Assembly: GCA_013396755.1 (NCBI GenBank) | Contig: VWZF01003842.1 | Location: forward strand, 680,711-744,710 | Length of the DNA: 64,000 nucleotides | Source of the DNA: Sclerurus mexicanus | Taxonomy: Eukaryota; Chordata; Aves; Passeriformes; Furnariidae | Reading direction: 5' to 3' | In this document: positions 1 through 10,345 of the stretch, in pieces | How positions within the stretch are numbered: the first letter of the stretch is position 1 | Layout: each line of letters opens with the position of its first letter | The notes under the pieces: generated by a model | Seen by the model: only the letters and a program-made list of their open reading frames with translations | Told to the model about the DNA's origin: nothing | Database searches by the model: none | Program-made: the position numbers and the translations under genes

Positions 1-2370
1 CTCACAGCTTTTCAGAGTCCAAGCAGCAGCTGAGCAGAGGCTGACTGGCACACACATGACTCCTGTCCAGCCTACGAGTGCCCAGGCCAGTCCCCCTTTG
101 CTATCTCACCACGTAACCACAACACAGGCAAGTGAAATGGGGTAAAAGTTTGGGACAAAGCTGGCACATCCAGCACTGTAACCAGGCTGCATTTTTTGAT
201 AAACCTTTTGTATTCCTTTCTTTCCCTTGTTCTGTGTCTTGCAACCCTGTGTATAGTTCCCACATGGAGAAGCCACTGCTCAGATATCACATCCCTGCTT
301 CAAGGGTGGTGGGAGGAGGAACTATGAATTGGACACAACAGCAGAGACACCACAGCCAGAGCTGCTCACAGGTGGATGCCCATGGCTGTCTGGGTCAGGG
401 GCTTGCCTGTGGCCACACAGTTCCTAGGTTGAGCCTCTCAGGGAGGCTATTCATAGAGCAAAAGGTCAGGCTGGGGCACTATCCCTGCTTGTAGCAGCAC
501 CCAGGTGATGCCAAGGGACGCGCTTCCAGGAGACAGCAGCAGTCTGACGAGCCCTTGTGAACACCTGGCTCCAAAAGCAGCTGCTGTGGGGTTCAGAGGC
601 TGCTGTGCCTGAATGCTCCACATGGAAGGTGAATGCACACCGCTTCCCTAGAGCAAACAAACAGGAGCACCCCAGCCAAATCCCTCCTAGCCCACAGGAG
701 CAGTGCCAGGTGAGGAAGAGAACAATTCATCCACCTACAGATGAGACTGCTGTACAAACAACCACATAGGAAATAAATGAGCCACTTGAAGGGGCCAGTT
801 AAGCAGGTAATAACAAGGTCTGCTCTGCTTCCACCCTCCAGAGAGCCACCTGCTCTCAACCCAGCGGCTTGTGTGTCCCAGAAAGGAGCCAGAGGAGCTG
901 CCAGGAGCCTCACCATCTCCTCTGAGGGCTTAAATAGCCAGCACACATCCCCGCATGCCCGCAACTGAGGAGTCTTGCTGCTTCACCTGACTAAGCTGCT
1001 CCTTCAGTGTTTTTCCAAGCACAGTGTATTTATTTTTTAATTGGGTCAGCAGTAACTCCAAGACCGAAGCTAGTGAAGAGCAAGAGGGATCTTATCAAGC
1101 CATACAGCCCCCCTGGGCCAGCATTAGCACTGCTGCATCCAGCTGTGCTCTGACTCTGCATTCCATGGGAGGATTCAGCGTCCCAGTTTGACCCTGGGGC
1201 ACAGTAGGCATGTCATTGAGTCTGTGCCCACAAAAACTACAGCCTACAGCCAGGTTTGTCCTCCAGGTTTTTGCTGGTGGAACAGTGTCACTGAGATGTG
1301 TGCAGGGATGTAGCCATTCAGCTTGCCAAGGCCGGATACACCTGCAGCCCTGGGAGCACTGCATCTCTGCCAGGAAGATGGGCAGCCACTTCTCAGTCCC
1401 ATGTCCCAGATGTCATCACATGGGTTTTTGCTGAGCATAGAGGTCTGAGAAGAGAGGTGGCTGGCCCCTGGAATAAGCAGCTGGTGGTGGATCCTCTATC
1501 CAAAATTGCAGGTTGTTGGCCCAGGGTGCAAATGGCAACAAAAGCATCAATCTGTCTGCAGTGAGAACAGAGGGACGCCAGCTGTCAGCTCTCAACATGA
1601 CCTGCAGTCCTGAACTCTCGGTTCGGCTCCCTGTGCAGAGGCAGGACAACCTGTCCTCAGTCACAGCCCTGCTTGAATCTGCGCCCTTCAGATCCAAAAC
1701 AAACAACAACCAGTTCCTGGTAGGGCTGAGCAGCAAACAGCAGGGCCATCAGCAAGAGCCAGGTGGGAGCTTCTGGCTCCAAGCCTGAGTGAGCTGGGGA
1801 GAAGGAGGAGGAAGCAGTACAGCAATGGGAATATTGCTGTCCAGAGAAGGGGTACAGCAGAGTGGCAGAGAGTGTACAAGTCAGTTCACAACTGCCAGTT
1901 AGGGAGCCAGCTATGCATTTAGAAGATGCTTCCCTGTGCCCACCATAGCTCAGCGCCTAAAGGATCAGCAGCATGACAGCAGGAGCAGTAGGCTACCACC
2001 TTCTCCTGGTGACCCACAGTGTTCGTCCATGAGTATGCTTGCACTCACACACATGTAGAAGCCCAGAGCCAGCCACTCTTCTTCAGACTGCAAAATTTTG
2101 CGGTTTGAAAAGCCCCAGAATGCTGATTCCTCCCTCAGCAGGGACACAGTTCTCCAGAAATACAAAAACATGAGTCCATCAGGGAAAAAGGATACACTGG
2201 ACAGTAAAATACTGTAACCGTCTGTCAATGCTATGTGGGATGCTGCTGAAAGAATTTTGGAACAACCATGAGACTTTTTGGATGCTTAAACACTGAATGA
2301 GTCAAAAAATCATCTGTGTCCTACAGAAAAACATTCTAGAAAACAAAGCATCTGGCTTCTAGCAACATGA
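1..2370. other. Intergenic sequence without recognisable gene
   Basis: The base composition is mixed and unremarkable. Short open frames occur on both strands and overlap each other, which is what random GC-moderate DNA gives. None has a recognisable domain. At about 385-430 the sequence ggccacacagttcctagg faintly recalls the core of a MIR-type SINE, but too weakly to annotate. Confidence 0.6.
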
Positions 2371-2620
2371 TGTAACCTTGGTTTTTCCTCCCCTTATTGT
2401 AAGTGCATCTCTGGGTGTTTGCCTTTAAACCTGTATCCATTAATAACGTGCCTCTATATTTATTTAGAGATATGTCAAACAAGGAGCGCTTATCCGTAGC
2501 TCCAGGCAACCCAACAATTTAATACATAAACAGCCATATAAATGAGTCTCATAATCGTCCAACAAAAGCTTCAGCAACAAAGAACCCCATAAGCACACTG
2601 TCTCTTCTCAGGATGCTCAA
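2371..2620. promoter_or_regulatory. Candidate conserved non-coding element
   Basis: This is a unique, AT-rich block with closely packed motif-like strings: TTAATAACG, TATTTATTTAG, a GATA-type TTATC next to CpG, ATTTAATAC and CCATATAAATG. It lacks repeats and coding signal. Such composition is typical of vertebrate developmental enhancers. The call is pattern-based and needs cross-species alignment. Confidence 0.25.
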
Positions 2621-3735
2621 AATTCGGCATCCACTTCAGCAGCCAAGGAGAATAAATAAGCTTTCCAAGGGAACCAGCTCAGGTTCTTACAGATCAAATG
2701 GAGGAACAAGTTGTTTGCCTTTTTGTAAGTTACCAAAAAAAACCAACCCACAAATGGAAAAACATGGGCCAGTTTTTCAAGCAAGCTTAGCACGTTGCCT
2801 GCCTAAATTACACTTACATGCAAGTGCATGCAAATGCTTCGTTTCCCTGGTCATATGCCTGAACTGCATCCATATTTTCCTCAAATGCCTTCTGAACGCG
2901 ACAGGACACGCACAAGCAGCCTCCCCAACCTTTCAGAAACAGAGCATGGGCACGCTGATGGGAACAGAGGAAACACCTGCATTCCTCCACAGCCCAAATG
3001 CGGCCAAAATAATGATGAGTCTGAAAAAAGCCCGACTGCAGGCAAAGGTCAGGGTGTGGGACTTTTCGGAGCGGAGGGGGCTCATCTTGATCCTTGGCAG
3101 GAGGGGGCCTTATCTCCTTGTGCTTTTAAACATATTTTACTGCACTAAGTGGGGGGAAAAAAGCCAAATAAAAACAAGCAAACATTTTCAGCTTCTGCTG
3201 GGTGACTAAACACTGCTGGGGATAGCTCAGCCCCCAGCAGATCCTGATGTTAGCCGCATCCCTTCTAGAGAGACAGGGGGCTGTCTGCTGCTGAGGTGAA
3301 GGGATGTGCACAGTGGGGCATGACGTGGCACCCGCATTTCACGGGCAACCAACTGTGACCCTGCACACCGACAGCCACTGCTTTGGCCCAAGCCCTGCTT
3401 CATTGAAAATCCAAAAAATGTGCTTGCTGAAACCTTGCAGGACTTATCATGCACACCCCCTGCCATTACATACCAAGAGTGATGTTTTCGCTGGCCCGAT
3501 CAGAGCTGGGGAAGTCCTGGTTTCACCCTGGTGACATGCTGCTGATCTCTCAGCTGGGTGTCACCCACCCCACACGTGGGACCAAGGGACAGCACCAGAG
3601 GTACCAAGGAAGCTCAGCTTCCAAGCTGAAACTCTCTTTTCTCTTTCTGGCTGGGAGTTACATGAAAAAAAAATTGTATCAGAGTGCCACAAGAGAGAAG
3701 GGTAAGAAAACCCCTAGGAGTTCAGTTTAGACATA

Positions 3736-3750
3736 TTTTTTTTTTTTTTT
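3736..3750 (+). repeat. Poly(T) run (T15)
   Basis: This is an uninterrupted run of 15 T on the plus strand. It could be the tail of a minus-strand retroposon, but the flanking sequence shows no recognisable element. Confidence 0.85.
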
Positions 3751-4221
3751 AATTTCAATCCTCCTCCCTCTGTCTGTCTGATGCCTAAAGGAAAAAATAA
3801 AGTGCTTGGACTGGCCAGCTTGGTGTGAGTCCCTGTCCCTCCCTTCCTGCTCCCCCTCACTGCAGCACAAGAGGAAAAACACTTGAAAGGCTCTTGGGGG
3901 GTGGACACAAGGATGTCTGCTTTGCCTCCACTCATGCCACTCTTCCTTTTGCAGCTTTTCTAACATCCAAAGAGGAAAAGGGCAGGACCATCTCCCGCAC
4001 CCAGGTGCCTGTCACACACACACACAGACGAGCACATTCCCATTCAAAACAAGACTGCAGTGCATTGAACTTGTCCCTGAATGTAACCCTTCTGCCTTGA
4101 ACAGCCCTGCTGGCTCCTGCCTTGGGCAAGGTTTCAGTTTCCCTGTGGCTTGATGACGTGATTTGGGCAGGATTTATGAGGCTTACAAAAAAACACAATT
4201 AAATCTAAGGGGCAATGGAGG

Positions 4222-4250
4222 GGTTTTTTTTCTTTTTTTCTTTTTTTCTC
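4222..4250 (+). repeat. Short T-rich tandem tract, period about 8
   Basis: Three successive units of seven or eight T followed by C form a low-complexity tandem array. It is a microsatellite-like tract with no implied function. Confidence 0.75.
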
Positions 4251-5248
4251 ACTTTTCATTGCTTGCTTCTAGGACCAAGGCAAAAGTTGAGTTGGCAAAA
4301 GTCCATGGCGTTGGCTGGAGCCTGAATTTCTCGCCAAAAAACTTTTCTCCAAGTCTAGTTAAATTAATTTCCTGAAGTTTTTCAAACATTTTCTTTGCTC
4401 TAAGTGACTGAGAAGCCATTGACATTTCAGCTGAAGAACAGTCAAAACACAGGACCTGAAGGACCAAAGCCATTTCTGCTGTAACTGCTGTGGCCAGCAC
4501 TGTAGCTGCCACCAGTCAGGAAACCAGCTGAGGTGGACGTTCTTGAAAGTAATGCAGGTAGGGAGAAGCCAGGTTGGAACTGCAATATCCTGTCTTCTCC
4601 CAGGAAGAGAAGAGCTGTCCCTTTGGGAAGGGATCCTGTTGGATCCCTGCCTGTCCCCAAGGGCTCAAAGAATGGACATACCCAAATCCAACAAGAAGTA
4701 GCATGACCTTCACAGGAAACCACATATGCCGGGAAGGATAAAAGCCTGTGTCCCAACTTTGTGCTTTGAGTCCTGTTCAATAAATGATAGCAGAGTATGC
4801 TGGAACTGTGTCAGCTACGTCATTTCAGGTGAGAAAGACTTGTGTTTTCTAGGTACTGACTCTGTAAATCCCTGAGGAGCATGCTGCCAGTGCAAGCAAG
4901 GGTCACACAGTGTTCAGCAAGGCACGTGTGCAACAGCAGCCACGTGCGCCCAGGCAAATGCATTTCTTTCTCCTGTAGAAACTAAACTTCAGGTCTTGTG
5001 GCCCGATTTTCTTAATCCAAAAGCAAAGGTTAAACAGAAAGTACGTGGCTTTGGTTTATTTATGGAGAAACGTAGCCATCAGACTTTCCAAAAGCATCAG
5101 CAAATTCTGCACATCGGTGTTTAAACCCCTCAGAATGCCCTCCCCTCTCAAAGGCCTCCCCGTTCAGGTGCTGGGCTGGCAGTGTTAGGAGCCAGGAGTC
5201 CGGCTCAGCATCAGCCAGCCCAGCACAGCCCACAGCAGAGCCACATCA

Positions 5249-5262
5249 CCAGCAGAGGGGAC
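5249..5262 (+). promoter_or_regulatory. Candidate CTCF core motif
   Basis: The sequence CCAGCAGAGGGGAC closely resembles the CTCF core (consensus near CCASYAGRKGGC). Single motif matches are common by chance in tens of kilobases, so occupancy is unknown. Confidence 0.3.
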
Positions 5263-6345
5263 AGGGGGAGCTCAGACACAGAGCATCCTCTGAGGATGTC
5301 AGCCTGCTTGGATTATTTACTTCTTTCTTATTACTGAAAAGGAGAGTGAGAAAAAACCCCCTCCTAACTTGCCCAAAGAGGAAATGGGTAGGGAAACTTT
5401 GAGATTTCTCAGCCCTCCAAAAAGCCCCTTGGCTGGATGTGAGCATGGCCACCATAGCTGCCCCCTCGCCACCTGCCCCGTTGCCATCCTGACAGGCTTT
5501 GCACCGCCTCAGTCCCGATACCAACAAGGAAGTACAAGCACTTAACCACACAGCCAGTTTCTTTTCTAAGCCTTTGGATTGCCTCATAAGTTTTTTAAAC
5601 AAGACGCTTTTCTGTTTTTGAAACCTGTGCATCCGTATGGTTTGCAGGTTACTCAAATAACCTTATCACTTGGAGAAACGCTGGCATGAATTTCAAAACT
5701 GCTTACTGCAGCGGTCCCCTCCCCTCTCCACACATATCTATTTACTCATAGGGAGCCTTATTTACAGTATCTTCCTGCCAACTGCTGACACAGAAGAAAA
5801 AAAAGCCCTGGGTTACACATTAAGCTTTATCGTTGAAGTATTCATGCCAGACGGTGTCCAAACAGAGTTAACTGACTGACCTTAGCTCAGGGTAAGCCAC
5901 ACAAGGGGGAAATTTCTATCGCAATCTGCTTGCACGGGCAGAGCTCGTTTCGCACCACCAGCTTTTTCATCTCCTCCCCCCCTTCATCTGGGCTGAAAAG
6001 GCTTTTCAAAGAAAACATGTTTTTATTTTCAGAAAGCGAAGTGAAGTAGAGCTGGTTCCTTGCAAGTTTGTGAAAGGAGGAATTACCAGAAAGAGAGGTT
6101 TGCAGGTAAACGCTAAGGCGTGGAGAGGGCTGCCTGTACAACAAATCCTGACCTAAGATCCATGCAGCCTGCAAGCCAAACACATGAAAGGGGACAGCGA
6201 AGAAGATTGCCATGCAAGAATATGCCGTCCAGAGGGTCTGGAAAATCCAGAAATCGGCTTCACTATGCCTGTTTTGCACAGCAGCTTTGGAAAGATCTGC
6301 CAAACATAACAGTTTCATTTGACAGTCATCTTCTGGCTTAACTTC

Positions 6346-6368
6346 TGAGATGGCCAGTGGCCATCTCA
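6346..6368. repeat. 23-bp near-perfect palindrome
   Basis: TGAGATGGCCA is followed by one G and then its exact reverse complement TGGCCATCTCA. Both 11-bp arms match perfectly around a single central base. It could be a dimeric protein-binding site or a chance palindrome. The sequence does not decide. Confidence 0.9.
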
Positions 6369-7329
6369 CATTGCACAATAAATGCCTGCAAAATTAATCA
6401 TAAACTCCCTGCCTGGAACTCCCAGTGCTGTTCTCCTGAAGGATACCTGCAGCCTGCTCCAAAACCCTGCCAGCAGTTCAAATCCTATGTTCATTAATGG
6501 CCCAGCCAGTGAGGGAGGACAAACCGTCACAAAAACAACCCATGAACTTTATTCTTCCACTCCCATTTCTGCAATCTGCTGGCTGAGCCGTTTCCCTCTG
6601 TGTACACTTCATGAGAGCCGCATGATAGCCAGGCACACAGGCACTTATCTAAACCTCACACTTCGCAGCCTTTCTTCTCACAGCTAATGCTTGGCTGGTG
6701 AAGAAAGCTGTAAAACCCGGCCCAGGGAAAGAAGAACTGAGAACTGCTCTCAGATTAACATGTCCTGATCCCCTCTCCAGTAAATTCACTACCGCCAGTT
6801 TGGTAGGGATGCGGTAAGGTCCCTTTGCTGCAATGCTGTCTGCATGTGTTGGTTTTGTGGGTTTGTTGTTGGTGAGAAGTGCTGCTTGGCCAGCCCTGCC
6901 ACGGGAGTGTGGGGCATGGGGCATGCAGCGTAGGTGGGACATCATGGCACTAGCTCCGCTCCTGCCACTTTCTGGATAAAGCGCATCCCACTTTCCTGCT
7001 CCTTCGTAGGGAGTCAAGGGAAATGTAAAATTACTTTCTCCTGCCAAGCTAGCTGCTCTGCAGTGGGGAGAGAAAGCCTCTGCTCCTTATTTCTTATCCT
7101 CAATGCACAATGCTAGCATTTGGGGGATGCCTTTCCCTGTTGCCCCTGTCCCACCACAGGGTGGGGAGCCCTTTCTTTGGCGACCTCATGAATGGCTTAG
7201 CACCTCATCTGCTACATGGATCTCTCCCTCCATGAACTCACCAGAGAGCACACCTGGCTCTTGCCCAGCTTGCACGGGGCAGCCGCTGTCACGCTTTCCT
7301 GCAAAGATACAGCCATCAAATCCAGGGTG

Positions 7330-7790
7330 CCATCTCTTTTCCCTGCAACTCTAATTAAATTGCTCATTTTAAAAAATAAGCAAATTGCATTCCTGCTATG
7401 TTAATTACCTCCTCCTACGTAATGCTCTTCTTCCAATAGCCTAAATTGAATTGAGCATACAAACACCCCTGGAATAACAAAAAAAAAAATCAAGCAGGAT
7501 GTAAACAGCTCCAGAAGGGAGAGAGAATGTATTTCCTAACATCTCTAATAACAAAGCATACAGGTATAAAGTAAATGTGATCAAAACCAGAGAAGCAAGC
7601 AGCACACATTTTGTTGCTATGTTTTCACTTCTTATTTCTTTTTAAAAAGGATAAAAAATAACTTGTGCAACCTCCGCCAGGAAGTGAGTGGATCTTTGAA
7701 CTCTGCCATCTGGCTAGTGGAATCTGTATTTTCGTCGCCTCGGATTACAGGTTAATCCTGCCAGTTTTTTATTATTTGTAGAAGTAGCTG
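7330..7790. promoter_or_regulatory. Candidate enhancer block rich in homeodomain motifs
   Basis: Two AT-rich segments contain many TAAT cores (CTAATTAAATTG, GTTAATTACC, ACGTAATGC). At 7742-7758 GGATTA and TAATCC face each other across 5 bases. GGATTA/TAATCC is the site preferred by K50 homeodomains of the OTX, PITX, CRX and GSC type. There is no coding signal or repeat in the block. Function is inferred from motif content only. Confidence 0.3.
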
Positions 7791-8447
7791 GCCTCTCAGA
7801 AGCTTTTATGGTCTCTGTCACAGAGAAGATTGCTGCTGAGCAAAATACACGCACCAAATACTGGGGTCAGTGTAGTGAGCACACTGAGCAAGGAGGAAAA
7901 GAGACAGAGGGGGAAAAAAACCCCAAAAGGCCAGTTCTGGCTAATCTAAAATTATCCTTTTTATTACAAGAGAAAACATTGCAACATGTGCTGGCAAATT
8001 TGCCTCGCGTTGCAAGTCAGCACAGACAGGAAGGCTGAGCCTCCCTGCTCATGGTGGAAGCTGAGCCCGAGCATGCCCAGCAGCTGGGGAGCCCCACGTG
8101 ATGACAACAGCATCCAGCTCCATCTGGTGATGTGCTCCCAGCCCCCCGGGCACTTCTCCATCTAGTCTTGCAACCAGCTGGATCAATTTACTCTAGCCTA
8201 CAGTGCGCTGCTGCACAGGCACAGACTGAAATTATTACTCATGGAAATCCCCTCTGTCTCAGGGCTTTGAACAAGGAATCAGGTAGCTTTCAAGCTCCTG
8301 ACAATTAATAGCCTTTGGTCAAGGGAGAACAGTGCAAACATGCTGGGAGCGATGGGTTTCAAAACAGCTTGCTTAGTTTCTAGTAAATTAAAGGGAGTGG
8401 GTGGTTGAGGTACACGGTAATATTATCCAGCACAGTGTGGTCTTCAT

Positions 8448-8455
8448 TGACGTCA
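8448..8455. promoter_or_regulatory. Perfect cAMP-response element TGACGTCA
   Basis: This is the full palindromic CREB/ATF site, with its CpG kept in an otherwise CpG-poor neighbourhood. A given 8-mer is expected about once in 64 kb by chance, so presence alone is weak evidence of use. Confidence 0.35.
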
Positions 8456-8463
8456 GCAGGACA

Positions 8464-8488
8464 TTTTTTTTTCCCTCTCTCTCTCTCT
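8464..8488 (+). repeat. Polypyrimidine / (CT)n tract
   Basis: A T run is followed by several CT dinucleotides, all pyrimidine on the plus strand. It is a simple-sequence tract. Confidence 0.8.
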
Positions 8489-10240
8489 GCCTGCCTCCCA
8501 AAAGGAGACACATGGAGGTTAACACTGTGACAGAAGCATGGCTCATACCACCCGGAGAACTTCCAGCTTTCCATCAACAAAGCCAGAGCGCAGATGCTAC
8601 CATGTTGCAAATGAGCAGCACCAAAGTACATGCAAGTCATTTCAGAGGAGGAAAAAAGCTGTTGGAAACAGAAATCGTGAGGACTTACAGTATGTATTTC
8701 TCTTCGTGTTGCATGATTAACCATTCTGACTAAAACAACGCTCTTCCTGTGGCTAAGAACACATCCTCATCTCAGATTTTGCTTGAAATAGCACATCTGA
8801 CCATGACCCCTCCCCGCAACTGCTGTGCCCATCCCCGCATAGCTCTGTGGTGTCTGTGACTGTGTTTTTTCAGTTTCACTGAACACATCATTTTCTCTGA
8901 GGCCCCTGCACTGTAGGCTGGAGGCATTATACAATAGCTGCCAGCTTTGCATTGAAAATATGCCAATAAGTTCAGCAGAAAAATTCCGCTATGCTTTCAG
9001 CACACTTTTCAAAATGTGATTTCTGCATGCAATCATGTGTGCTTGCAGCCTTTTCACACACTGCCATTTGCATATGGAATAAAAGGCTGGTGGACAGCAA
9101 ATAAAAGGATGCACAAAACTGAGATGCTGCAGGTAGGAAAACAGACCTACCCTAGGCCCAAAGACATCACCTTCTCGGTGAAATGTAATGCTACAGTGCC
9201 CACATTTTCTGTGTCAAAAACATGAAACACAGAAAGTGGTTCGGCCAGAATGTTTTTAGGGTTGCAAAAGACAAAGGGGACTTTTTTATAACAAAAATGT
9301 GTGCTGAAGCTGCTGTGCCAGGTTCTGACTCAACACAGACCCATGCATACTGCTCAAAGTGGAAGATTTTTCCAGTAATTGAGTGGACTGAATGAGCTCA
9401 TCACGACCGAGTGAGCAAGTTTTCTTAGTATTTGTTTTGAGCAAGAGAACAGCTTTGATCAGTATTTGCACTCATTTGACTTTTCCCCTCTTCCCAAACT
9501 TTTGTTCCTTTCATGAAACATCCATTCCATTTGGCTCCTCTTGGTAAAAGGAGCAATTTTTTCCTAAGTGTGGCCACAGGACTTAAGTAAATATCACTGA
9601 AGCATTAAAAATTCAATGTATTAATGAAATGATACTTCAGGTGTTGTTGAGTTGCAGGATCACCAGAGCAGACAAGGGAGAAGAGTACTGTCCAGGAAAG
9701 CCAAGAGACACAGTTGTTCCACAGAACACTGCAGTGACAAGACAGTGCATCCTTGTCCAGGAGGCTGAGGGGAATGTGTGAAAGTGGAAGACCATGAATC
9801 ACTGCAAACAAATTATGTGATCACCAACTGGCACATTCTTCTTGTCCTTCCATATCCTGATCTCCTGATTTTGCTACGGTAACCCATGCAACTTGGTGGC
9901 ATTCTGCCTGCTGCTCTGAGGGGCATTTTTGCTGCTTGTCATTAAGGTATGAAACCTAACACGCTGTAAAGGTTGAGGAAAAGGTCTTGAACCAAGTCAT
10001 TTTTGGCAGGAGTAGCTATAATTCCCTCGGGGCCACAGCTACAGATTGGGCTTCGCTGCAAACACCACACGTCCTTGTGCGCCTGCCTTCGGGGAACGAC
10101 TCACAGATTTTTACAAGTAAGTGTTGCACAACGTTTGCCTTTTCTGCAGAGTTGCCTGCTGAGGTCCCTTTGACAACAGTGTCTTTCAGGATTCATTTGC
10201 AACTTTCATCAGGGCGTTTTGGAAAAAAAAAAAAAGGAAG

Positions 10241-10345
10241 GAATTAATGGCGATCCGTAATTACACCTCAGCACGGCAGTGCCTGAGGGTTAATGGAGAT
10301 CATATCACCGAGTTGCCATTCCTGAGTTTTAGCCACCAACCTATG
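10241..10345. promoter_or_regulatory. Candidate conserved element with internal hairpin
   Basis: GAATTAATGG, GTAATTACACC and GGTTAATGG cluster within about 60 bases, and CpGs are retained (GGCGATCCG, CACGG, ACCGAG). In the middle, CCTCAGCAC (10266-10274) can pair with GTG-C-CTGAGG (10279-10288) over a GGCA loop with one bulged C. The density of homeodomain cores and retained CpGs suggests constraint, but this is inference. Confidence 0.3.

Larger units (their letters stand above)
2621..7320. other. Intergenic sequence; simple tracts only
   Basis: The open frame at 2613-3209 (198 codons, plus strand) has no recognisable domain, no Kozak-type context I can defend and no splice support, so I do not call it a gene. 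The block holds a T15 run at 3736-3750, a short CA run near 4015, a period-8 T-rich tract at 4222-4250 and the palindrome at 6346-6368. I see no RNA gene. Confidence 0.6.
7791..10240. other. Intergenic sequence; CRE motif and CT tract
   Basis: I recognise no gene here. A pyrimidine tract with CT repeats occupies about 8464-8488, and a perfect TGACGTCA lies at 8448-8455. At 9066-9073 ATTTGCAT (a POU-type octamer) precedes an AT-rich string. The open frames on both strands are short and overlap. Confidence 0.55.

Noticed and set aside
2613..3209. Plus-strand open frame of 198 codons
   Set aside because: No recognisable domain, low-complexity-free but random-looking residues, a second frame (2828-3148) open inside it, and no splice or start context to support it.
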